Part shown: piece after piece, positions 35,673 to 46,427 of the stretch
Layout: each line of letters opens with the position of its first letter
How positions within the stretch are numbered: the stretch's first letter is position 1
Source of the DNA: Diphasiastrum complanatum
Lineage: Eukaryota > Streptophyta > Lycopodiopsida > Lycopodiales > Lycopodiaceae
NCBI GenBank assembly: GCA_029204225.1
Contig: CM055094.1
Location: 31,615,427 to 31,679,426 of the forward strand
Direction of reading: 5' to 3'
Length of the DNA stretch: 64,000 nt
Notes under the pieces: model-generated
What the model was told of the DNA's origin: nothing
The model's database searches: none
What the model saw: the letters and a program-made list of their open reading frames with translations, nothing else
Position numbers and translations under genes: made by a program

Positions 35673-36553
35673 TGATGGAGTCCTAGATAGCGGGCTATGA
35701 TTGATTCGGTTGGAGTTCAGATGGAGCCGATCTATCGGCAAAGGCTATTACCTCAAGCCACGATCAGTCATCCTCCGAACAAGCAATTAGCTACTGCTAA
35801 TCTGACGACAAGTTTATGAACAACAGATAATGTCTAGTGATAGTGGAAATATATATACTAATGAAATTGAATAAGCATCACAAAATTCATGGATTGTACA
35901 CTTAGCAGAAAAGATGTACTCGTCTATATTATCGGAATCAAGGTTCTTTCTTGAGCATTGTCTATTTCTCGAGATCAGCGCATCGACGTGAGAGAGGTGT
36001 TCTCTTCTCACGCATGGAACTAGCTACTGCTAGAACTATATCTCTTTCTTGATACGTGAGTCATTGAGTGCTACGCTCAGGATTCTCTATATCTCTCTCT
36101 ATGTTTCTATCTCTTATCCAATACATATACTATGTTGGATTAGATTACAAGATTGATTAGCTAAGTTTAAGCTAAGCATCCCTTTAAGTACGTTTCTGTT
36201 AACGTTGCATGGTGGCCGTGGATCGTGGTAGTTTGAAAAACTTCACACCCGAGTAGCTGGAGTCCGATAGTTCATTCTCGCCATGGCTTGCTGATGGGTA
36301 CTCTGAAGTGTCGGCCTGACCCGAAGTGTCGACCTTCTGAGTACGTGGTGAAAAAGCCGAAAAAGCCGAAGGTTGGCTAAAACAAAGTCCTAGGTCATTT
36401 TAGACCTACGGTCGCCTTTTTATCAAAAATGCGAAAAACGCGAATTGTGCGACAAATAGTTTAAATATGCAGACTATGCAAAAACTAGTTAAAATATGCA
36501 GCAGTCTAAATAGACAAGGAAAAATACTAGGGCTTTTAAGTAGAAACTCAACA
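35673..36553 (-). repeat. Copia-5 5' LTR
   Basis: On the plus strand it runs from TGATGGAGTCC (35673) to AACTCAACA (36553). Its outer end resembles the outer ends of the LTRs at 25373-26449 and 53820-54334 (AAATATGCAG ... CTCAACA against AAATATGTAG ... ATCCAACA). The outer edge is inferred from that similarity. There is no matching 3' LTR in the window. Confidence 0.65.
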
Positions 36554-37630
36554 TTTCTTCAGAATTGGAGAGAGGGTATGTGTTGCTTCCTTGTTGTCCT
36601 CCATCAAATGAACCCTAAAATCTTGAGCTCCATTTTAAGGCTATGGTCCTAGCATGTTGCATGTTGCATGTTGCAAGAGAGTAAGTGTAAGAAAGAAGGT
36701 ACTTAATATACATCAATGTACCTCTCATGTCCTTGTTGAGTATCCTATGAGGTTGCGATTGTAGTAGGGATTAAAACAAAAATTCTTGCTTTGATTTGTT
36801 GTTGGTACGTACATCCACTTCTAGATGTGGTGGTCGTAACCACATGGCCGGATTGTCGGAGGCACCTCAACACACAACAAAAATATTTTTTGGATGGTGT
36901 GGGTGAGCACTTGGGCTCCCCCTGATGCATTATTCTTCAATTTGATTAGTTGTCATTTCTCTAGAGCAACTTGACCATTTGCACTCCATTTTTAGTTAAA
37001 AGCCATTTTTGAAAACAAAAACAAACACTTGATCAATTTTCTTTATAGAATCACCAACAAAGACAATACTCCCAATACTCATATTAATACCTAGAGTAGG
37101 GGCAAAAGATAAATGTTGCCTTGGTACCAAATTTGAAATCAAATTATTGTGTATACCTCGTAATCAAATATGTGATACCTTATTTCATTGTGCCCAAAAT
37201 ACATTGGTGGGCATCAACAAGGTATTGAGTTCTCTAATCAAGTGCATGTTGCATTTTGAAAAGGTCACTAGTTTTAAAATTGTCATAGTGCCCTTAAAAC
37301 AGTCTACGACTCTTCACAATTTGTACATTCTTCACACTTCGTACATTTATGCAGGACTAACAACCTTCCTAATCTAATCTAATTTGCAACTTGTGAACCA
37401 TGCTTAGTATATTATTGATTAGAGAATGCTATAAATAATCTAAAAAATCACAATTAAATTCTTATACCTGCCCCCAACCCAACACCAAGTAACATGCATG
37501 CATGCCATTTCTTGTAACCATCCATGTAGCTTTCCTCTTGCATGTGATCCATTTATTGGGAATCTGGTATTTTTCTTCAATTTGATTTTTGCATTTCAAA
37601 GGTTACTTACATTAACATCTCTCTCTCTAT
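36554..37630. other. No gene recognised
   Basis: Low-copy-looking sequence. The heptamer GCATGTT is repeated three times near 36653-36673. A minus-strand stretch near 37000-37200 can be read as protein-like sequence in one frame (PTLGINMSIGSIVFVGDS) but I cannot assign it. Confidence 0.3.
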
Positions 37631-37634
37631 GTAT

Positions 37635-37642
37635 CTATAAAT
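37635..37642 (+). promoter_or_regulatory. Possible TATA box upstream of the DUF828-type gene
   Basis: CTATAAAT after a CT-rich tract, followed by higher-GC sequence that may be a leader. It lies about 0.9 kb before the first conserved exon. A transcription start here is only inference. Confidence 0.25.
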
Positions 37643-37957
37643 TTCCCTTAAGGGTTACACTCGAGTCTCGCAGCCTGCCTTCTGTACACGAAGTCTCGAT
37701 CAGTACAAACACTCGGCTGTCGATTTCTCTGGCGTCATACTTCGTCACTGAGTAGGAAAAGCACCCAAAATCACGAAGCAGCAACGTTACTGTCAATGTA
37801 CATGGTTTGCTGCTGGATGACGTACTATGATGATGGTGGTAGTAGCATCTTGTCAACATTGAAAATTTGATGTTGAAGAAGCCGATGCCACAGCAGCCAG
37901 CTCCTGGTACCTGCACTTCTCATCCAAGGTGGGTAGTGTCGTAGTGGGTAGCCTGTT

Positions 37958-38043
37958 TCACTCATGTGATCAACGTACTCATTTACGTCATCTCACTGAT
38001 GTGATCAACGTACTCATTTACGCCTTCTCACTGCTGTGAAAGG
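37958..38043. repeat. 35-bp tandem repeat, two and a half copies
   Basis: Units start at 37958 and 37993, nearly identical (TGTGATCAACGTACTCATTT in both), with a partial third at 38028. Confidence 0.85.
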
Positions 38044-38162
38044 CATAACACAATTGTCATCTCATCATTCGATACAAATCCTATTGTATTGTACAATGTA
38101 TCTTATACTTCAGGTTTAATTCACTGGGATCCCACGGGTTCTGATACCGAGAGCCTAGAGGC

Positions 38163-38330
38163 AACAAGCATATAGCGAGAGTAAGCGAGACTGTCAAGAC
38201 GAGAGAGAGATAGAGACACACACACACATATCCAGTATTCAGTTTCACACATATAGGCCAACAAGCATATAGCGAGACTGTCAAGACGAGAGTGAGACAC
38301 TCACCACACATATCCAGTGTTCAGATTCAC
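38163..38330. repeat. Imperfect tandem duplication of about 90 bp
   Basis: AACAAGCATATAGCGAGA ... CTGTCAAGACGAGAG ... CACATATCCAGT ... TTCAG occurs at 38163-38250 and again at 38260-38330, separated by a few bases. It also contains (CA)n. Confidence 0.8.
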
Positions 38331-38576
38331 ATTGTTCACGAGAACACACACACACACACTCAGATTGTTCACAAACAGGAAAAGATTAATTGCAAGTTCC
38401 GAAATATCTATTTTCACAAAGAAAAGTTTAAGGTTTTAGCTACTGATGGAATACCAACGCCTTTGTTTTACAATGTGTCTAGATCTATTTTGCGCTTCGA
38501 TCCTGAAAAGCAGACTCTCTGCGATACGGAGATCCGAGGAAGTGTGCAAGACACTGACGATTTTCGGCATAAGCAA

Positions 38577-39348
38577 ATGTCGCTTTTTAGATCCAGGGCT
38601 GATAGAAACGACTTTGTCATGCACTTGGAAAATATTGAAGAGGATACTCCTACGCAGTCGCCTTCGTCACGTCCGCTTCCTGAAACTCCTCAACCACTAG
38701 TGGAATTTCTCTCCAGAAAGTGGAACGGGTCACCTTTTGATGTAACTTCAGCTCTGGCCTCCTCTCAGACAACAGAATCTCAGAAACTTTTCTCGCCCAC
38801 ACCTGAAACTCTACAAGGGCTAAGACTTGAGAAAACTCCTTTTCAGTTTGCGTCGGCCACTACTTCTAAAGTGGTTATGGATCAGATTTTAGCTGCCAGG
38901 GTGAGCCTTAGAATTGTTTATGATTACTGCTACCTTTTAAAAGTTAGTTTCTGCTGATATCTTGTATGGAAATCGTTCATGGTCAAATCTTTTTAGGATA
39001 AAAGTGCAGTACCTTGGGTCACTCTTTTTACATCATGTCTCGGTAGGACAGAAAATACTTTGGTTCCAGGCATGCCATTCATAATAATGCTTCTCCCTAT
39101 GCTTTTAATCATGTTGTCATTGTCGAAGGTTAGCAGCTCTTAGCTTATGATTTGAAGTTCACAGACTGATCTTAGGCTTGAGCCATGAATATCGCAGCTT
39201 TTAACATGATTTGAAAGGTGCAATATGTTCACAGACACATTCAAGAAGGAAAAGCCACAGAAACGGTTCATTTATGTGCCACCTCAGTAGTCCTTTGACG
39301 TCAAGCCAACCTCCCTCTCCGATCAAAATGGAAGGAGATGAGCTGCAG
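38577..39348 (+). CDS. Partial VAN3-binding/FORKED1-like protein (auxin canalisation domain, DUF828), two exons
   Basis: Exon 1 (frame open from 38292; ATG 38577 is the start I prefer, MSLFRSRADRNDF) ends at 38900 before a good donor, GTGAGC. It holds LPETPQPLVEFLSRKWNGSP, FDVTSALA and FQFASATTSKVVMDQILAA, the spaced motifs that open the DUF828 domain of plant VAN3-binding/FORKED1-type proteins (PETP..MEFLSRSW..SA.EVSKAL, then FSFASS.TS..V..RIM). Exon 2 (about 39235-39348; acceptor TTCACAG, donor GTACGA) continues in phase 0 with SHRNGSFMCHLSSPLTSSQP and SPIKMEGDELQ, which fits the family's next exon. In Arabidopsis such proteins act with the VAN3 ARF-GAP in vesicle traffic and vein patterning. 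The next expected exon (Ala-rich, with GRWLKE) and the pleckstrin-like end were not found, so the gene is truncated here or has a very long, transposon-filled intron. The N-terminus before PETP is unlike the family. Confidence 0.62.
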
Positions 39349-39555
39349 GTACGATATTTCAATTATGTGTTTGACTGTTACTCATATCTCTGAATGAGCT
39401 TGCAATCTAGTTTTGCAGGATATATATAGAGGCCAGGTCCAATTAGGTGTCCAATTTCATGGTAATTATAGGACCGGAAGCTAAGAAAACAATTTACTGC
39501 AAATTTATGATCGTAGTCTAGGAACTTGTGACTCGTGAAACACGTTCATTAGAAA
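39349..39555. other. Putative intron start; nothing else recognised
   Basis: It follows the exon 2 donor. AT-rich, no open frame. Confidence 0.3.
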
Positions 39556-39870
39556 ATCAAAAGCTCGAAACATGTCCTGTTGCTTAATTGTGTAGTATCT
39601 AGAGGAACTATGAGATGAAAACAGAAAAGCCTTCACCGGCAATTATCGAGGAATTTGAAACGCAGAACATTCGAAAGATCAAGACACGTGTTTTTGTATG
39701 AGTGGAAATATTTAAAATTATGTACGAACAAGCAAAAAAGTCAAAAGATCAAAACAGGTGTTCTTGCCTGAGTGGATATAATTATTACAATATAGAAACT
39801 TGTGGGAAAAAGACAAACAAATCAAAGCTCAAAGAATGTGTTCTTGCGTAATCGGCTAATAATATCATCT
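39556..39870. repeat. Degenerate tandem repeat, 70-80 bp period
   Basis: Units AAAGATCAAGACACGTGTTT (39674), AAAGATCAAAACAGGTGTTC (39744) and AAAGCTCAAAGAATGTGTTC (39824), each followed by TTG and a GAGTGG/ATCGG-type tail, plus a more distant unit near 39560 (AAAAGCTCGAAACATGTCC). Confidence 0.7.
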
Positions 39871-39879
39871 AGAAACCTC

Positions 39880-39893
39880 CCTCTATCTCTATC

Positions 39894-39945
<52 letters not shown>

Positions 39946-39970
39946 TCACACACACACACACACACACACA
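39880..39970. repeat. Compound microsatellite (CTATCT)n (CT)n (CA)n
   Basis: Direct reading; perfect or near-perfect repeats over about 90 bases. Confidence 0.98.
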
Positions 39971-39999
39971 ATGCACATGCACACAAACTCGCTCTCCCT

Positions 40000-40970
40000 C
40001 TCAAAAGCTACCTAGGAATATGCACTAGCTTTCCATGGTTGTGATGAGGAGCTTTCTATAGTCGTGAAGCCAGCATTCACAAGGAGGAGGAATGTGGATG
40101 TAGCCTCCCACGTCTCTCCCTCGCTGTTGCTGCTACATCAGATATTCCTCTCCTCGTGAAAGCTATTAGTCCATAGACTTAAGTGTATATGAATAGTTCA
40201 CTGTGAATGTGAAATACATGACTACCCGAGATTTGGAGCGCTTCAACCACTCTAGATCTTTCAAAACAGTTCAATCTCTTGCATTAGATTTGTTTCTGTG
40301 CACTAAGGCGTAGGAGTGAAAAATGATGATGCCTAGGAATGTTGACCTGCCCAGGAACCTCTTACTCCAACTTTAAAGCCTTTCCCCAAGATGTTACTTG
40401 GGCAAAGTTTTGAGGCAGAACAACAAGAGCAAGTTTGTTTTGTCGCCAATAGCTTGATTGTGAGGCTCAGATTCAACACCTCAAAAAGAAGTAGAATTTT
40501 ATCAAACAAAACTGGTGAGGTAAATCGTGCAACATGAGGGGACTAGTTATCAAGATTCAATCATGCCATGAAGTTCATTAAGTTGGTGATGAACCAATCT
40601 TCATGTTGGAGAATGGATTCTCCTATCCATCTTGAAGCCTTTGTGGTGTCATACTATTAATAGACTAGAAGACTTCAGATCATTTGCAAGGCATTAAGCA
40701 CTAGTTTATAATATTGTACTTAATTGCTACTAGAGCATTATTTAAGAATGCGTGTCTTGTCTCTTTTGCTTTGTAGGCCGCCGTACTTGTGAAATCAAGG
40801 AGAGCAAACTTGGATCTCTTAACCAATATGCTATTTTTTCTGAGTTGTGTCCATCGAGTAGCCCATTGGAGTTGAACCCTTAACCTCAATTAGAGGAAAT
40901 TTAAGGAGGAAGCAAAAACCATTCATATATTAAGATGTTTTGGGCCAATCTACATGTTCAACTATTCCCA
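40000..40970. other. No gene recognised
   Basis: Mixed-composition sequence. No open frame with recognisable protein on either strand, and no clear repeat partner in the window. Confidence 0.3.
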
Positions 40971-40974
40971 TACT

Positions 40975-41169
40975 CTCATTGGGATCTAATCATGGAATAG
41001 CCTAGATTTGCATGTTGTTCATCTTTGATGCTTCTTCTCTTTTTGTTCTTTTTCTTGGTTTAGTTTGTTTTCTCTTATCTAGGCATCCTTGGCTCTAGAT
41101 CTTCTCAAGGGAGTTGAACAATGAAAGAAAGCCTACCTATGAAGAATAATAATCACTCCATGATGTTGT

Positions 41170-41205
<36 letters not shown>

Positions 41206-41595
41206 CAAAAGGGAAACAGGCAAAGTTTTATTAGGAAGATGAGAAGATGATCCAATACAAAGGAAATGGCTCCCTTCTATAGATTTGAGAGGTGAGCCTC
41301 CTTCACTCTAATTGATTACTGAAGTTCAATTAGGATCACGATCTTGACCGTCAATATCACTTTGTGTTTTGAGGACAAGTTGTGTTTCTTAACTTAGGAA
41401 CTTTACAAAACCAAGTTTATTTAATTCATAGTTGTGCTCCATGACACTTATTAGCCTAAGGTCCAATGTTGGACTCACACACACAAGATGCCAACTGGTT
41501 GCCCGTTAATAATATTTTCGAGTCTCTATTTTATTTATGTAGTGTTTGGGCTTATTGCAAGAGACTCTTGCCATATTATAGAATATTCCATGTCG
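40975..41595 (-). repeat. 3' LTR of the 41-45 kb element
   Basis: Matches 44311-45045: AGGCATCCTTGGCTCTAGAT, TCACTCCATGATGTTGTTAA, a (GA)15 run at 41174-41203, CCAATACAAAGGAAATGGCT and AACTTTACAAAACCAAGTTT occur in both, in the same order. Confidence 0.75.
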
Positions 41596-41910
41596 TTCTC
41601 AGTCAGTCCCATGGCACTGCCTCTGACTGTCCTTGAGATGGTAACATTTGGTGATGACGAGTCATTGCATTATCAAAATTGTAGAGAGCATAGGCATACA
41701 TAGATATAAATTTTTCTGTGCTCCTAGAAAAGTGTAGATACGAGTTCGCTTATGTAAAACTTGAGGCTTTATTTGATGAATATCAACAAGAACCTAGACT
41801 TGCAAGATTTTCAATAATAATTGTATGGGTCTGGTGGCCATTCCTAATAACCTTGTGGATAAGATGTGATCGCTTGATTGCTTAGTCTATCTAGGTATTC
41901 ATGGTACGCT

Positions 41911-42709
41911 TTACCTTGAATACTTTCTTCCATAGTCAATCTTACCGATTGAGGGCAACTTGTTGTGCAAATGACCTTTTTGGGCTTGAATTCCTATATT
42001 TGGCCTTTTAAGCATTGTTATTGGCATTGGTGGTCTGTTGCTTTGTGGAACAACCAGACTTTGGTTGGACATTGTCCATTGATGATTTTGGAGTTGGTTG
42101 GCAATTGTCAACCTTAGTCTTTTCCTTCCCATTGCCTTGTGGTCTTGAAGACTGCGTGACCATGCTTGCTTGCAAGCATTCTGTCGATTTTCCACCAAGA
42201 GTTCCACTTGTCACAAGTACCTGTTCAATTTGCTTGATGGATTCTACCAGTTCCGTCTTTTATGATGTTGTAGTTGTTTGAGTCTGAGGTGACTTTGTGC
42301 ACTTTTTGGATTTGGGAGGATTATCATGTAATCCACTTGTTTCAAAACCAGGTGGCACTAAAAAGATTTGTTTGTAGTGCATCTTGACTGGATTTGCCTG
42401 ATAATATGGTAGATGCTGGTCCTTGTAAGATAATACCATCTTAGCTTTCCATAATTGCCTCAATAGACAATCTAGACATGGATGGTTGATGTCGCATTGT
42501 GAACACCGAGGTAAAAAGACTATTGGGTCACCTCGATGTGGGCACAATGAAGTATAGGATGCCAAGTTAGCCATGCCAAATCTGATCTCTTTGAACAGTC
42601 CGACATAGTAGCTCACCATTATGGTTTCCGTATGTAGATTCACCATGCTATAAATTCTATAGGTTGTACTATTGAATTGTTTCATTAGGGAACATTTGTA
42701 CTGAGACAA
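41911..42709 (-). pseudogene. Unrecognised Cys-rich ORF, frameshifted
   Basis: From 42709 down, 149 codons: MSQYKCSLMKQFNSTTYRIY, MVSYYVGLFKEIRFGMANLA, then a Cys/His cluster CPHRGDPIVFLPRCSQCD followed by NHPCLDC, which could bind zinc, then IFLVPPGFETSGLHDNPPKS. It stops near 42260. After a frame change the lower part (42281-41911) carries hydrophilic Gln/Asn/Ser-rich sequence (TKVDNCQPTPKSSMDNVQ). I cannot assign it to a family. As the only ORF in an LTR-flanked element, a gag-like role is the simplest guess. Confidence 0.4.
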
Positions 42710-43259
42710 TCATGCAAGTGGAGTCACCATAGCTAGACAATAGAATGGAGTAGAGGCAGTTGGGTATTGGATTGCTCCAGTGCCAGTACAATGGTGGTGT
42801 CCCGAATTTCTATTTTGATGTTTTTTTTTAAAGCAAGAAAAGAAAAGAGTAAATAAAAGATTGATCAGTATGGATGAAAAAATTATGAACAAAAAAAAAA
42901 ACAAAAAGTGGAGTAATAGATGGATTTTTTAACAGATGGATATAACAGAGGAACAAGATTGAAGGTTATACTGATACAGATGAAAACCAGTGTCAAGAAG
43001 GGATAAAACATGGAATGGAGATGATATTTAAAAAGCACACATTGTGGTGGTGCAAATGGTAACTGATGTGAAGGAATGATTGACAATGACGGTGCTGGGC
43101 ATGTGGTGTATGGGGCATCACTGCTGAAGCCCTAGCGCAGGGATTTGGGGGCTGGCGTTGGCCCCCAACACTGAACTATATGACTTGTATAGGATTGCAC
43201 AAGTATTTCGCGAGTTAAGTCACTAGTAGATGTGACACTTTTTTTTTTTTTAATTTCAA

Positions 43260-44040
43260 TTTTTCTTTTGTAGCAGCGAGCGAGTAATAGAAGAGTAATC
43301 AACTTTACTCACCACGTTGTTGTCTGAAAAAAAAAAAGATATTCAAATAGGCAAGTAATTTAGACAAGTAAATATGTTGCAGGGGATGGTGAGAAATGAA
43401 GGTGGCTGAAGTGGCAAATAATTGCAATGGATGGTTGGCGAGAAATGGCTGATGGTGAGTAATGGAGGTCGGTGAGTAATGGGCAAGAAATCAGATATTT
43501 ATGCGTTGATCTGCCATATAGTAGATCCTATATTGTACTTGGTTCTGTACAGACTGCGAATAATGATACCAGCAGGAAAGAGAGAAAACTCAGTTGACGA
43601 ATAATAGAAAAAGATGAGAAATTTGAAAAAGGTGAGAAATTCAAATTGGCAAAAAATAGCGCGAGTAATCGGCTAATTACTCGTCGAGCTACATGATGCT
43701 AAATTTGAGGTTTCTGAGCACTCTATGAAGACGACCAGTAATTAGATGGACAAAAAATGGAAAAAACCAAATTGGCAAGTAATTGGTTTGGGCAAGTAAT
43801 TGGTTTGAGCTGTTTGATAGTGTATCAACTTGTGTAGAAATCTCTGATCAAAAGGGCAAATAAAAATGATGAGAAAAACTAAAGATTTTTTAACTGGTGA
43901 CTAATCAAGTTGGACGAGTAATCAGAACATTACTCACCAAGCTCTTTGATGGTATTTCAGAGTCTGTCTTGCTCTGCAGAAAAGTGGCAAAAAATTTAAC
44001 TGACAAAAGTGAAAAAACATAGTAGGGCGAGTAATAAACC
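43260..44040. repeat. Region with many short GAGTAAT/CAAGTAAT motifs
   Basis: At least twelve copies of (C/G)(G/A)AGTAAT, or its complement ATTACTCG/C, recur at irregular spacing, for example near 43286, 43353, 43452, 43471, 43664, 43773, 43794, 43916 and 44030. There is no coding frame. It lies between the upper LTR and the Cys-rich ORF, in the leader position. Confidence 0.7.
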
Positions 44041-44310
44041 TATTAAAAAAGAAAAAAAAATAGTAGAAAAATACAAAAAAAAAATCCACTCCTAGGATTG
44101 TTTAGCACCGTCTTGCTGTTAACAATGCCAAAAAAATGTTGGACCCTTTCCGTTCCTTTCTAGTCGGATGGATCTAGAGGGCAAAGATGGGCCTTTATGG
44201 ATCTATTCCGGGTGAGTAGTCGTGTGTAGTATCGGGTTTTGATCCAATGGAAATAGAGTAAACGAAGAGATAGGAGTGGGAATGTAAGTTTGCTAAGGTT
44301 GTCAGTCTTA

Positions 44311-45045
<735 letters not shown>

Positions 45046-45105
45046 TTCCTAGAATGGGCAACAATGGGAAGTTGGACACCATTAGTGACTCCTCCTCATT
45101 GTAAG
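45046..45105 (-). pseudogene. Copia-7 gag tail, piece beyond Copia-6
   Basis: Minus strand NEEESLMVSNFPLLPILG. It joins the gag read at 51095 once Copia-6 is removed and corresponds to EESSLMVSNKPPS in Copia-6. Confidence 0.8.
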
Positions 45106-45796
45106 TGTGAAAAATTGCCTACATTGGCAAATCTAGCCATGTAGAATATTGTACATTTTGTCAATATTGTTTGTTGGTTACTTGAATGGCCAAAGTGCCA
45201 CTTGTACATACACACCTAAAGTAGGTTACCACGAGTCAAGAGGAGTGGTTGTGTCTATTTGGTAGTGATTCCTACTTTGTAGGATCTAGACCATGATTTA
45301 TGATGAGATTTGTACCTACCATGCACCTACCAAGCATGACTCTTGGATCTAGGCTAGGGTTTTCACATTAGGGCAAGAAAGTGGAGTCTACTTCCTTATT
45401 ACATGCTGGATTTTCACCTAACTTTGCAAAGGAAGTGTGTTTTACTATGTATTTCCATTCTCCATAGTGAGAAGATAGAAACTTTTTGGAGCCTCAAGGA
45501 GAAACTCGAGTTTCCTCTCATTGTATGGTGATTACTCTATTTTTCCAATGAAACCCAGCTTTGGCACTTTGTAAACACTGTATACAGGCCGTACTACAGC
45601 CTTATTTCCACACGTGTGGAGTTGGATTAGACTATTTGATCAATGCTTTGATTGTCTCTACTTGTTTCCTATCAAGCTGCTAAACTAGATTTTGTTTTCT
45701 GATGACTAGTTTCTGATAGATTGTTTAACAAGCATACAATCACCTTGTGAATCATTCAAAGATCCATTTATGGTCCTTAGTACTGTACTTTTCACA
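45106..45796 (+). repeat. Copia-6 5' LTR
   Basis: Starts TGTGAAAAATTGCC, ends GTACTTTTCACA. It carries a CACACGTGTGG palindrome near 45608. Confidence 0.97.
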
Positions 45797-45808
45797 TGGT
45801 ATCAGAGC
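45797..45808 (+). promoter_or_regulatory. Copia-6 primer-binding site
   Basis: TGGTATCAGAGC touching the LTR end; a perfect match. Confidence 0.97.
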
Positions 45809-46427
45809 CAAGTACAAGGCCATTGATCTGTGTTTGAATCTAATCCAGTTTTAGCAGGTTTTGGTGCAAAAAGCTAGTATTGGAAAGGCAAGCTGGTATC
45901 CAGGTTTTGGTGAGGAGATTTGATCCCAAACTTTTTCAGGATCAAAATCCGTACTGTTCACACGTGTGAGCATCTCTGAACCAGCATTTAATAACCCATA
46001 TTCATTGGATCATAGAAAATTCATATGGTGTCAATTTGATGTAATTTTTGGTGCAAATCCTAGAATAAGCTACCAAGATCACTTGGCATTGATTAGTTTT
46101 GAATTTGTTTCATGAAAACTAATTAATCTAGGCTGATTTCAGACCTTCTTTAAGTGGAAACCAGGTCTTGAAAGTACATCAAAGTGAATGAGAGAGATAG
46201 AGTCAGTTTTTGTCCAAGAATAGCCAAGATTGGCAAGATTTGCTTGAGTGTAGTTTTCATCTCATCTTATATTCATTCCAGCTTGTGAGGGAGTGATAGA
46301 ACTGTGATTACAAATCCATCTGTTGGATTAGAAGTCAACATTTGAGTGAAACACTGTAAGTTAGAAACCTTTGTGAGTTTCAGGTCCAAACAAATCTATA
46401 TCTTGTGTGTAGAATCTTGCTATTAAG

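Noticed and set aside
37498-37916. Open frames on both strands near 37.5-37.9 kb
   Set aside because: They overlap each other, show no motif, and lie in what is probably promoter/leader sequence.
37958-38043. Short repeats as a possible CRISPR-like array
   Set aside because: Units are directly adjacent with no spacers, and the genome is a plant's.
39802-40044. Open frames of Ser-Leu or Arg-Asp repeats on both strands
   Set aside because: Translation of the (CT)n/(CA)n microsatellite.
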